Positions 18,038-26,835 of a stretch of DNA of 64,000 nucleotides are shown here, in pieces; position 1 is the stretch's first letter, and each line of letters opens with the position of its first letter. Source of the DNA: Pseudomonas sp. R84 (lineage in GTDB: Bacteria; Pseudomonadota; Gammaproteobacteria; Pseudomonadales; Pseudomonadaceae); assembly GCF_009834515.1 (NCBI RefSeq), contig NZ_CP019426.1, forward strand, positions 2,345,501 through 2,409,500, read 5' to 3'. The notes under the pieces are model-generated. The model was given only the letters and a program-made list of their open reading frames with translations. It ran no database searches and was not told where the DNA came from. The translations under genes and the position numbers were made by a program.

Positions 18038-18286
18038 GTAGATGCTGTTTTGGCAGGGCTACAACCTCTGACGAAACGGCCTACACCAGAGGCAGAATCT
18101 CCCGGCTTGTGAGCCTGTTGGATGGGGCCTATTGTTTCGGCATGTCGGTGAGGGGCGCAGGACTCGCACTGATGTTGATACCAGGGAAGGTATTGGTAAA
18201 CCCAGGAAGGTGCCGAATTGAGAACCACGGAATTCAGTCAAAATCCAGTCAGTGACCTATCGAGTAAAGGTCGGAATACTCAAACC

Positions 18287-18682
18287 ATGAACGCTATAAG
18301 CCGTGAAGAGTTCAATGCCAGGATCGAGACCATTGAGACGAGGATGGATGCTCGGTTCGAGGGTGTGTCGGCAAAAATCGATGCTTATCTTTTGACTCAG
18401 GCGGAGAGGGACAAACGATACGATCTGATGTGGGACGGTGTACAAAAAATCGCCGAAGACTCAAAAGAAGCCATCAAACAAGCCTCGACAGTGAAGGCGC
18501 ATTACTGGGCGACGACAGCCGTCCATTTCCTTGGAATGATCACCGTCGTCGTGGGGGCGCACTTCGCCAATCAGGCAGCGGTGTTAACCACCTTGCAGAC
18601 GACACTCGCTGCGATCCAGGCAGGTAAAGATATAGGCGCACCAAGACCTGCTTCGCAACAAGCACCCGAATCAGCACAATAG
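18287..18682 (+). CDS. Hypothetical coiled-coil protein with one membrane segment
   Basis: A 131-residue protein. Residues 1-85 are charged and helical with heptad-like spacing (EEFNARIETIETRMDARFEGV), followed by one hydrophobic segment near residues 85-105 and a short Ala/Pro/Gln-rich tail. The ATG at 18287 is preferred; the frame opens earlier at 18218. A terminator follows directly. Similar small proteins occur widely in Pseudomonas without known function. Confidence 0.65.
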   Translation: MNAISREEFNARIETIETRMDARFEGVSAKIDAYLLTQAERDKRYDLMWDGVQKIAEDSKEAIKQASTVKAHYWATTAVHFLGMITVVVGAHFANQAAVLTTLQTTLAAIQAGKDIGAPRPASQQAPESAQ

Positions 18683-18684
18683 AA

Positions 18685-18711
18685 AACGGCCTTCAAAGAA
18701 GGCCGTTTTTC
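18685..18711 (+). terminator. Rho-independent terminator
   Basis: Perfect 10-bp stem AACGGCCTTC / GAAGGCCGTT with a 3-base loop, followed by TTT. It lies 3 bp after the stop codon of the coiled-coil protein and may also serve the convergent pirin gene. Confidence 0.85.
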
Positions 18712-18731
18712 GTGAGCATTGAAACACCGCG

Positions 18732-19454
18732 TTATGGCATCTCTGGCAATTCCTGCGGCCGCAGGTCGAATACCAGCACTTCGGCATCGACACCGTTGCT
18801 CAAAGTCAGCAACTGTTCCTCGCGAATCCGCACGCCGTCACCTTCGCGCAGTGACTGGCCGTTGAGTTCAACGCTGCCACGTGCGACATGCACATAGGCA
18901 TAGCGGTTGGCCGCCAGTTCCAGCGTGGCGCTTTCCTTGCCGTCGAACAGCCCGGCGAAGACCCGTGCATCCTGACGCACCTTGAGCGAACCGTGCTTGC
19001 CGTCCGGCGAAATGATCAACTGGAGGCGACCGCGTTTTTTCTCGGCGCTGAAATGCTCCTGTTGGTAGCGCGGTTTGGCGCCGGCAACCTCCGGCACAAT
19101 CCAGATCTGCAGGAAGTGCACCGGTTTGCTCGCCGAATGGTTGAACTCACTGTGCGCCACGCCGCTGCCAGCGCTCATCAATTGCACGTCACCCGGGCGG
19201 ATGACCGAGCCGGTACCCAGCGTGTCCTTGTGTTCCAGCGCACCTTCCAGCACGTAGGAAAAGATCTCCATGTCGCGATGCGGGTGCTGGCCGAAGCCTT
19301 TACCGGCGGCAACGCGGTCGTCGTTAATCACCAGAAGGTCGGAAAAACCCTGTTCACGTGGGTCACGATAGCTGGCGAAGGAAAATGTGTGAAAGGACTT
19401 CAACCAGCCATGATTGGCGAGGCCACGATCGGAGGCTTTGCGAAGGGTCAGCAT
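18732..19454 (-). CDS. Pirin-family bicupin protein
   Basis: A 240-residue protein of the pirin/YhhW family. The N-terminal cupin carries the metal-binding motif HPHRDMEIFSYVLEGALEHKD and a later HSEFNHS, while the C-terminal cupin is shorter. Bacterial YhhW has quercetinase activity in vitro, although the natural substrate is unclear. It is divergent from the GlxA-type regulator at 19669. Confidence 0.9.
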   Translation of the reverse strand: MLTLRKASDRGLANHGWLKSFHTFSFASYRDPREQGFSDLLVINDDRVAAGKGFGQHPHRDMEIFSYVLEGALEHKDTLGTGSVIRPGDVQLMSAGSGVAHSEFNHSASKPVHFLQIWIVPEVAGAKPRYQQEHFSAEKKRGRLQLIISPDGKHGSLKVRQDARVFAGLFDGKESATLELAANRYAYVHVARGSVELNGQSLREGDGVRIREEQLLTLSNGVDAEVLVFDLRPQELPEMP

Positions 19455-19668
19455 GATGAAATCTCCTTGCAGGACGTGAATTCGTCCGAGTGAGGAGAAG
19501 GTTACTGGTTACTGTTCGGCGCAATAAGTAGATGAAAATTGAAAGACTGTCCTGATCAGGTTGACAGTTGTGCGATGCTGTTCACACAAACTTTTATGCC
19601 CGGAGTGCCGCACTTGGCCATAATGTCTGGCCTGTCTCATGTCTCCCTGATTTAAGTGATGTCTGCCC

Positions 19669-20619
19669 ATGAAAACCGTGGCAATGGTGCTGTTCCCCGA
19701 CTTTCTCCTGCTCGATATGGCCGGGCCATTGGAGGTTTTTTCGGTTGCCAACCGCTACCTGAAAGCCGAAGCGCATTATCAATTGGTCACGCTTGGCACC
19801 GAGCGTGGCCCACTTCGGGCATCCAATGGCGTGTTGGTGCATGCCGATGCGACCATTGACGACAACACCGAACATTATGATCTGCTGTTGGTGCCGGGCG
19901 GTCCGGGTGCCTACAACCAACAATTTCCGTCGTTGTTCGCCTGGCTCAAAGGTGCTGTTCAGCGCGTCGAACATTACGGTTCGATCTGCACCGGCGCCTT
20001 CGTGCTCGGGCATGCCGGGTTGCTGGATGGCTACCGGGTGACCACCCACTGGAACTACACCGAACGTCTGATCAAGGGGTTCCCGAAGGCCCATGTCACC
20101 ACGGATCAGATCTATGTCGAAGATCGCAATCTGATCACCTCGGGCGGTGTCACGGCCGGAATCGATATGGCGCTCGCTGTCATCGCCCGCGATCACGGGA
20201 AGAAACTCGCCCAGGATGTCGCCAAAGTCCTGCTGGTGGTGATGAAACGGCAGGGCGGGCAGGCCCAGTTCAGTCCGCTGATGGCCGCTGTGGCACCGCA
20301 GGAAACGCCGATCACCCGCGCGCAAAGCTACGTGCTGGAGCACCTCGACGAAGCGTTCACGGTCGAACGCATGGCCGCCATTGCCAACATGAGTGCGCGG
20401 CACTTTGCACGCGTGTTCACCCGCGAAATCAATATGACGCCGATGGAGTTTCTGCAAAGTGCGCGCATCGACTGCGCGCGAAATCTGCTCGAAACCAGCG
20501 ATCTGCCGCTTAAAACCGTGGCTTACAAAAGTGGTTTCGGCAGTGTGCGGCACATGCGTTCATTGTTCGCTGAAAAGCTCGGCCTGACCCCTGCGCAGTA
20601 CCGCGAACAGTTCAGCTAG
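19669..20619 (+). CDS. GlxA-type transcriptional regulator (DJ-1/PfpI + AraC)
   Basis: A 316-residue regulator. Residues 1-190 form a DJ-1/PfpI-like domain with the elbow cysteine in YGSICTGAF. Residues 215-316 form an AraC DNA-binding domain with two helix-turn-helix motifs (FTVERMAAIANMSARHFAR and LKTVAYKSGFGSVRHM). Members respond to small metabolites such as quaternary amines, but the ligand here is unknown. It is divergent from the pirin gene with 214 bp between them. Confidence 0.9.
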   Translation: MKTVAMVLFPDFLLLDMAGPLEVFSVANRYLKAEAHYQLVTLGTERGPLRASNGVLVHADATIDDNTEHYDLLLVPGGPGAYNQQFPSLFAWLKGAVQRVEHYGSICTGAFVLGHAGLLDGYRVTTHWNYTERLIKGFPKAHVTTDQIYVEDRNLITSGGVTAGIDMALAVIARDHGKKLAQDVAKVLLVVMKRQGGQAQFSPLMAAVAPQETPITRAQSYVLEHLDEAFTVERMAAIANMSARHFARVFTREINMTPMEFLQSARIDCARNLLETSDLPLKTVAYKSGFGSVRHMRSLFAEKLGLTPAQYREQFS

Positions 20620-20709
20620 AGCGCTTGTGTCCGTCTGGCGCACCCGGATGTCCGTGCTGCGCCTCGTCTAGCGGTTGTCGCGTCATCTGAGGCTGCCAAG
20701 ATAGTTGGC

Positions 20710-22167
20710 ATGGATAGCCTCAATGATTTGAACACGGCGTCGGTGCTGCGTTTCGGCCCTTACGCGTTCCACCTGCGGCAACGGCTGATACTCGATGGAG
20801 ATCGGCCCTTGCGTATGGGCGGGCGCGCTCTGGACATTCTGCAAGTGCTGGTCGAGCGTGCCGGTCGAGTGGTCAGGAAGGAGCAATTGATTGCTCTGGT
20901 ATGGCCGACGTCGGTGGTCGAGGAGATCAACCTGCGCGTGCACATCGCTGCGCTCCGGCGGGCCTTGGGTGACGGCGAAAACGGTCAGCGCTACATCGTC
21001 AACGTGCCGCAATGTGGATACAGCTTTATTGCCCCGGTGCGTTGCGACAGCGCCGCGCAAGTGGTCTTCGAGGGTCTGCAAACGCCCCAGCATAATTTGC
21101 CTGCGCGACTGACCCCGGTTGCCGGACGCGACTCATTGGTCGGTGGGCTGGTGCGGAAAATGCCGCTGTATCGGCTGATGACCGTGACGGGAGCGCCTGG
21201 CGTCGGTAAGTCAACGGTGGCGCTGCGGGTTGCGGAACTGCTGTTGCAGTACTACAGGGACGGCGTGTGGCAGATCGATCTGAGCTTGATCGATGGCGAG
21301 ACGTCGCTGCTCGATCATGTGCTGCGCACCCTGGACAGCGATTTGACCGGGCTCTCGACTCGCCATGCCTTGTTGCTGCTGGATAACTGTGACCAGCGCC
21401 GCGACGCTTGCAGAGCAGCGGTTGAAACGTTGCTTGAAGTGGCGCCTCGGCTGTCGATTCTCGCCTCCAGCCGTGAAGCCTTGCAGGTCAGTCTGGAAAC
21501 CCAGCAGTGTGTGCCACCGCTGGCCATCCCGAAACGCTCGGCGGCTGATTGCATCACTGAAGCCATGGGCCATTCTGCGGTGCAGTTGTTTGTCAGCCGG
21601 GCTCGGGCGCGACAGCATGATTTCAGCCTGCGCGAGCAGGACGTCAAAGTCGTGGTCGAGATCTGTCGGCAACTCGACGGTTTGCCGCTGGCAATCGAAT
21701 TGGCTGCGGCGCAGATCGATGCACTGGCGTTGGTCGGCTTGCAGGCGCAAATGGCCATCGGTCTGCAAGTGCTCAGCCATGGGCGGCGCACGGCTGTGCC
21801 ACGGCACCAATCCATGCAGGCGGCGCTCGACTGGAGCTATCAGCGCTTGAGTGAGCAGGAACAACGTGTGCTACAACGCGTATCGGTGTTCAAACTGGCG
21901 TTTACGCTGGAGGCGGCGCTGGCGGTGATCAGTTGCCCGCAACTGGCTCCGCAGAGGCTTTCCGCGATCATCGACGGCCTGGCGCAAAAGTCATTGTTGA
22001 CGGTGGAGCGGGGCGGCACTTCAGGCCGGTACCGGATGTTCAATACCATCCGATGCTATGCCCGCGAGCAACTTGAGCGCAGCGGTGAAGGAATTGATCT
22101 TGAACGCCGGCATGCACGTTACATCAAGCGGATTCGTCTGGCCTCAGGAGTGCACGCACTCGCGTAA
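20710..22167 (+). CDS. Winged-helix / P-loop ATPase regulator, short paralogue
   Basis: A 485-residue regulator. An OmpR/CadC-type winged helix lies at about residues 10-110 (FGPYAFHLRQRLI, LRVHIAALRRALGDG and GYSFIAPV). A STAND/NB-ARC-like ATPase follows, with Walker A TGAPGVGKST and Walker B LLLLDNC. It stops soon after the ATPase and lacks the long tetratricopeptide-like C-terminal half of its convergent paralogue at 22144-25032. Its last 24 bp overlap that gene tail-to-tail. It may be a natural short form or a truncated copy. Targets unknown. Confidence 0.82.
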   Translation: MDSLNDLNTASVLRFGPYAFHLRQRLILDGDRPLRMGGRALDILQVLVERAGRVVRKEQLIALVWPTSVVEEINLRVHIAALRRALGDGENGQRYIVNVPQCGYSFIAPVRCDSAAQVVFEGLQTPQHNLPARLTPVAGRDSLVGGLVRKMPLYRLMTVTGAPGVGKSTVALRVAELLLQYYRDGVWQIDLSLIDGETSLLDHVLRTLDSDLTGLSTRHALLLLDNCDQRRDACRAAVETLLEVAPRLSILASSREALQVSLETQQCVPPLAIPKRSAADCITEAMGHSAVQLFVSRARARQHDFSLREQDVKVVVEICRQLDGLPLAIELAAAQIDALALVGLQAQMAIGLQVLSHGRRTAVPRHQSMQAALDWSYQRLSEQEQRVLQRVSVFKLAFTLEAALAVISCPQLAPQRLSAIIDGLAQKSLLTVERGGTSGRYRMFNTIRCYAREQLERSGEGIDLERRHARYIKRIRLASGVHALA

Positions 22168-25032
22168 TTCGTCGATCAGCAAGTGCACCTTGCGCAGATC
22201 CGGGGTCGCGTAGCCCTCAGTGAAGCGTTGATAGATCGGACTGAGCAAATCCAGCGCCTCGCGATAGCGCATTTGGCGCTGCCAGAGTTGCGCCAATGAA
22301 GTAGCGCTGCGCAGTTCCCAGGCGAGCGCGCCTTGGGTGCGAGCGATGGTCAGGGACTGTTGCAGGAGTGCTTCGGCTTCCTGAATGGCCCCTTCGCGAG
22401 CAGGCTTGCTCCCACATGGGGTCTGACTACACCCAAAATCCCTGTGGGAGCGAGCCTGCTCGCGAAGAGGGCCACCCAGACAAACCATCTCTCCATTCAA
22501 TAAGGCATCCGCCCGCACCCGTAGAATCTCCGCCGTGCTCCACCCCGCATCACCACTCAACGCCCGCTCAACCAGCGCGTCATCCACAAAACGGCCATCC
22601 AGCGTGACCATGATTTCCCGAATCAGCCCGCTACTGTCCTTCGGCACTGGCGTGATGTTGGGCGCATTGAGCACCTGCGCGTAGTGCCGCGCCCACGTGT
22701 TGAACAGCAGCACCGAATGTTTCTGCGACTGCTCGAGCAGTAACTGCAACAGCGCCCGGGCGTTTTGCTCATCGCCGTTGTAATGGGCGATCAGGCAACT
22801 CGCCAGCGCGAGGGTGTAGCAAATCGAGGTGCCATGGTCGATCTGTACGGCAATGTTCAGGGCCTGCCGCGCCGTGCGCCAGGCTTGTTCCGGCAGACCT
22901 TGCATCCATAAGACCCGCGCCAGCACCGTCAGCGACGCGACGCTCTGGTCGTATTGCACGCCAAAGCCATGAGTGAAGCGGTTGACATGGCCGCTGTGCG
23001 CCATGCGCTGGAGTACCTGTTCGGCGTGAATGCGCGCCTGCAATTGATCGCCGGCATAATGCAGGGCCAATACGCGCAAGCGGTGGGTACTCAGTGACAA
23101 CAGCGGGTCGCCGTGCAGGCCGAGGCGGTCGAAGTGCTCGCTCTGTGCCAGCGCCATGCGGTAGTGTCCGCAACTGAGGTTGACCGCCATGTGCCCGGAC
23201 ACCGCGCGCAACTGCCCGGCGACATCATCGTTTTCGTGCGCCAACCGGCGGGCATCGACGAAGGCTTCGATGGTTTCTGCAGTGCCGCCCCATGTGTGGT
23301 AGCAGGCGCTGCCAAGAGCCAGTTTCAGCGCAACTTTCAGGCGCAGACAGGGTTCGCCGAGTTCATCAAGCAGGCCCAGCGCCCGGCGTACATAGCTGCC
23401 GTATTCCTTGAGTAGCGACAACTCTTGCCACAGGGGCGCCGAGGCTGCCGTCAGGCGAATCCCCAAACCTGCGGGGCCGACGCCGTTCAGGCTCCAGTCC
23501 AGTGCCGCGCGCAGATCTTCCAGTCCTCGGGCGTAGCGATCGATCCACAACAGCGTTGGGGTATTTTCCCAATCGTTCTGCGCCTGCTGCATCAACGCCA
23601 GACAGCGTTCGGCATGGCGTTCGCGGGTTTCTTCGCATTCGGTGGCGTGATCGAGTTTTTCCAGGGCGTAGCGGCGCGTCGTGTCGAGCAGGCGATAGAA
23701 CACCTGTTCGTCACCGACCTCGACGCTGAGCAGGGATTTCGCCACCAGTTGGCTGATCGATACAAATACCATGCTGGGGTCGATATGTTGGCCGACGATA
23801 ACGGCCGCCGCGGACTCCAAGGTGAAACCCCCTCGAAACACGCCCAAACGGCGCAGGCAGGTTTGTTCGCAACGGTCGAGCAGATTGAAACTCCAGTCCA
23901 GCGTGGCGCGCAGGGTGAGATGGCGCTCAAGACTGTGTTGATTGCCCGCTGCCAGCGGCGGCAAGCGGCCCTGTAACTGACTCAACAGACCGTCCAGACC
24001 CAGTTCGGCGACCTGCGCTGCGGCCAGTTCCAGCGCCAGTGGAATACCGTCGAGTCGGTGGCAGATCTCGATCGCTTGCGGCAACTGTGCATCGCTCAGT
24101 TCGAAGCTTTCCTGCGCGGCCGTCGCTCGTTCGACGAACAACTGCAGCGCCGAGAAATTCAGCGTTTGCTCACGATCCAGCGTCGCTGTCATCGGCGGGT
24201 ATTCGAGGGAGTCCAGACGCTGCACGTATTCGCCTTCGGCCCGCAGACTTTCGCGGCTGGTGGCGAGGATATGCACGTGCGGCGCCCCGCGCAGAATGCG
24301 TTCACTGAGCGCCGCAACGGCATCAATCAAATGCTCGCAGTTGTCGAGCAGCAACAGCATCCGCCGCTGTTGCAGGCCTTTGACCAGTGCTGTCTGCGGG
24401 TCGCCTTCGAGAAGCGCCAGATCAAGCAGGGCGGCCAGGTGTGAACAGATCAGTTGGGGATCGCTCAGAGGTGCCAGATCCACGAGACGAATGCCATCGC
24501 GATAGTGCCCGATCAACTGCTCGGCCACGCGCAGGGCCACGGTGGTCTTGCCGATCCCGCCAGGGCCGACCAGGGTGATGCAGCGTCGGCGCGGCAACTG
24601 CCTCATCAAGCTGTCGACCAGCGGTTGGCGGCCGATCATCCGCGTGCGCCGCAAGGGCAGATTGTGCCGACCGCCAGCATCGCCCACAGGACGCTCCTCC
24701 ATGGATTGCAGTAAAACCGGTGCGACAAAACTGTAACCGCGTTGCGCCACGGTGATGATGTAGCGCTGGCCGGCCTGACCGTCACCGAGCGCCTTGCGCA
24801 GCGCCGCCATGTGCACCCGCAGGTTAATGTCTTCGACCACGCTGTCCGGCCAGACCCCGGCCATCAATTGCTGCTTGCTCACCACTTCGCCGGCATGGGC
24901 CAGCAGAATCAGGAGGATGTCCATCGCCCGTCGACCGAGGCGCAACGGCTGCTCGCCTTCGAGCACCCGCCGTTGTCCGGGATGTATCCGATAGGGGCCA
25001 AAACCGAGGGCCTGATTCGGGGAAAGACTCAA
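22144..25032 (-). CDS. Winged-helix / P-loop ATPase / TPR-like regulator, long paralogue
   Basis: A 962-residue regulator starting at a TTG with AGGAG seven bases upstream. The frame runs another 363 bp upstream, but that part overlaps the AraC gene at 25158-25589 in antisense. An N-terminal winged helix (FGPYRIHPGQRRVLEGEQ) is followed by an ATPase with Walker A GPGGIGKTT and Walker B LLLLDNCEHLID, then a long helical repeat region. Near the C-terminus a REP pair (22391-22468) is read in frame as a basic linker, interrupting the repeat region. Such proteins sense a ligand through the repeats and then bind DNA; the signal is unknown. Confidence 0.82.
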   Translation of the reverse strand: MSLSPNQALGFGPYRIHPGQRRVLEGEQPLRLGRRAMDILLILLAHAGEVVSKQQLMAGVWPDSVVEDINLRVHMAALRKALGDGQAGQRYIITVAQRGYSFVAPVLLQSMEERPVGDAGGRHNLPLRRTRMIGRQPLVDSLMRQLPRRRCITLVGPGGIGKTTVALRVAEQLIGHYRDGIRLVDLAPLSDPQLICSHLAALLDLALLEGDPQTALVKGLQQRRMLLLLDNCEHLIDAVAALSERILRGAPHVHILATSRESLRAEGEYVQRLDSLEYPPMTATLDREQTLNFSALQLFVERATAAQESFELSDAQLPQAIEICHRLDGIPLALELAAAQVAELGLDGLLSQLQGRLPPLAAGNQHSLERHLTLRATLDWSFNLLDRCEQTCLRRLGVFRGGFTLESAAAVIVGQHIDPSMVFVSISQLVAKSLLSVEVGDEQVFYRLLDTTRRYALEKLDHATECEETRERHAERCLALMQQAQNDWENTPTLLWIDRYARGLEDLRAALDWSLNGVGPAGLGIRLTAASAPLWQELSLLKEYGSYVRRALGLLDELGEPCLRLKVALKLALGSACYHTWGGTAETIEAFVDARRLAHENDDVAGQLRAVSGHMAVNLSCGHYRMALAQSEHFDRLGLHGDPLLSLSTHRLRVLALHYAGDQLQARIHAEQVLQRMAHSGHVNRFTHGFGVQYDQSVASLTVLARVLWMQGLPEQAWRTARQALNIAVQIDHGTSICYTLALASCLIAHYNGDEQNARALLQLLLEQSQKHSVLLFNTWARHYAQVLNAPNITPVPKDSSGLIREIMVTLDGRFVDDALVERALSGDAGWSTAEILRVRADALLNGEMVCLGGPLREQARSHRDFGCSQTPCGSKPAREGAIQEAEALLQQSLTIARTQGALAWELRSATSLAQLWQRQMRYREALDLLSPIYQRFTEGYATPDLRKVHLLIDELRECVHS
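22391..22468. repeat. Inverted REP pair (REPIN) inside a coding sequence
   Basis: Two REP copies in inverted orientation: TTCGCGAGCAGGCTTGCTCC at 22393-22412 and GGAGCGAGCCTGCTCGCGAA at 22447-22466. The same core occurs between genes near 36220, 45380, 45511 and 61091. Here it lies within the gene at 22144-25032, adds about 26 codons and keeps the frame open. Confidence 0.9.
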
Positions 25033-25157
25033 CAGCTCACTCCTGCGGTGCTGCGGCGGACAGGGCGGAGTAGTGCCGGGCGCGTGCGCAGGCCTTCTAT
25101 TCCGGGGTGTCCCGGCATAATCCTCAGGTTTTAGCTTCAGTGCAACGGGCGTCGCGA

Positions 25158-25589
25158 TCAAAACGCGGCGGGCTGTGAAGGGTGGGCTTTGGGTTCTCTC
25201 GTGATCTGGCAGCGCCAGGCAAACGGATTGATGCCTTCGCTGCGGGTAAACATATGGCAGAAGTGCGCCTGATCGCAGAACCCGCACTCCAGGCTGATTT
25301 GCGTCAGGCTCAGGTCGGTGTGGCGGATCAGCAGCTTGGCCCGCGCGAGGCGCTGGGTGCGAATCCAGTCCTGCGGCGACAGCCCTGTGCTGCATTTGAA
25401 GGCACGGGAAAAATGGCTGCGCGACAGCGAACAGGCGCGGGCCAGTTCGGTGACCTCAAGGCTTTCGCCCAGACGTTCGAGGATCAGTTGTTTGACCTGT
25501 CGTTCGCGCTGCGGACTGAGCCCGCCGATCCCGGTCTTGCGTGGTTCGTTGGCAGGGGCGAGGGCGACGCTGTGCTGTAAATGAGCCAT
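25158..25589 (-). CDS. AraC-family transcriptional regulator (DNA-binding domain only)
   Basis: A 143-residue protein that is essentially the AraC DNA-binding domain. The first helix-turn-helix is LEVTELARACSLSRSHFSRAF and the second LSLTQISLECGFCDQAHFCHMF. No sensor domain is present, as in short MarA/SoxS-like members, so its level may set its activity. An in-frame GTG at 25619 is an alternative start. Targets unknown. Confidence 0.82.
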   Translation of the reverse strand: MAHLQHSVALAPANEPRKTGIGGLSPQRERQVKQLILERLGESLEVTELARACSLSRSHFSRAFKCSTGLSPQDWIRTQRLARAKLLIRHTDLSLTQISLECGFCDQAHFCHMFTRSEGINPFAWRCQITREPKAHPSQPAAF

Positions 25590-25800
25590 GGCCAAAGTCC
25601 GTGTCGATGGGGAATGCACGGTCGGCGCATCCCCTCAGGTCAAAAAAGCAACGCTGCGCAGAGGGATTCATTGTTGGGCGAGGGCGGGGGACTGACGAGT
25701 TAATCGTTGTTAATTTCGCTGCGAAACGGCGCTAAAAGTCTCGTTGATCGCGTAAAGTGCGTAGCACTTGCGTCTGGCTGGCTATAAGGAACCCGTGCCC

Positions 25801-26724
25801 ATGAACCGTAACGACCTGCGTCGCGTTGACATGAACCTGCTGGTGATTTTCGAAGCGCTGATGTTCGAAAAGAACCTGACCCGCGTCGCCGAAAAACTGT
25901 TCATGGGCCAGCCGGCCGTCAGCGCTGCGCTGGGGCGTTTGCGCGATCTGTTCGACGATCCATTACTGCTGCGCAACGGTCGCGGCATGGAGCCGACCGC
26001 GCGAGCGCTGGCAATTCTCAAGGAGCTGCAACCGGCGATGGACGTCATCTCCGGCGCGGTCAGCCGGGCCAAGGAGTTCGAACCGGCGAGCAGTTGCGAC
26101 GTGTTCCGCATCGGTTTGTCGGACGATGCCGAGTTTGGCCTGTTTCCGCCGTTGCTGCGCCAGCTTCAGCAAGAGGCGCCGGGGATTGTCGTGGTGGTGC
26201 GCCGCGCCAATTACCTGCTGATGCCGGCACTGTTGGCCTCTGGAGAAATCTCCGTCGGCGTCAGTTACACCACTGAGTTGCCGGCCAACGCCAAGCGCAA
26301 AAAACTGCGCGACATTCCCTGCAAGGTCCTGCGCGGCGACGACCGTCCGGGGCCGCTGACCCTCGACGAATACTGCGAGCGCCCGCATGCGATGGTGTCG
26401 TTCTCCGGCGACTTGAGCGGCAACATCGACATGGACCTGGCCAAGGTCGGACGCAGCCGCCGGGTCGTCCTCGGCGTGCCGCAATTCAGCGGCTTGCGCG
26501 CCTTGCTGGCCGGCACCGAAATGATCGCCACCGTGCCCGATTACGCCGCCTGCGCGCTGGTGGAAGGGTGTGCGTTGCGCGCCGAAGATCCACCGTTGCC
26601 GATTGATGCGGCGCAATTGTCGATGGCCTGGAGCGGGGTGCATGACAACGATCCGGCGGAGAAATGGTTGCGCTCACGAATCAGCCAGTTCATGGCGGCG
26701 CCGCTGGATATTCCCCTGACGTGA
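25801..26724 (+). CDS. LysR-family transcriptional regulator
   Basis: A 307-residue regulator starting MNRNDLRRVDMNLL. The helix-turn-helix is in NLTRVAEKLFMGQPAVSAALGRLR, followed by a LysR effector domain. The N-terminus resembles the NodD/PcpR-like branch rather than the CysB branch. The ATG at 25801 matches the family start; the frame opens at 25768. It is divergent from the AraC gene. Targets unknown. Confidence 0.88.
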   Translation: MNRNDLRRVDMNLLVIFEALMFEKNLTRVAEKLFMGQPAVSAALGRLRDLFDDPLLLRNGRGMEPTARALAILKELQPAMDVISGAVSRAKEFEPASSCDVFRIGLSDDAEFGLFPPLLRQLQQEAPGIVVVVRRANYLLMPALLASGEISVGVSYTTELPANAKRKKLRDIPCKVLRGDDRPGPLTLDEYCERPHAMVSFSGDLSGNIDMDLAKVGRSRRVVLGVPQFSGLRALLAGTEMIATVPDYAACALVEGCALRAEDPPLPIDAAQLSMAWSGVHDNDPAEKWLRSRISQFMAAPLDIPLT

Positions 26725-26835
26725 GTGTCCATTCGTCTGAAACAGGGCTTGACCTGTTAGTTCTGACAGTGGCGCATCACCGTGTTCCGATGTCTGATTG
26801 GCCGATGTCGAAAGGTAGCCAAAAAGGACGTGAAC

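Noticed and set aside
25033..25395. N-terminal extension of the long regulator by 121 codons
   Set aside because: The extension overlaps the AraC gene in antisense, and the TTG at 25032 has a strong ribosome site and the correct domain start.
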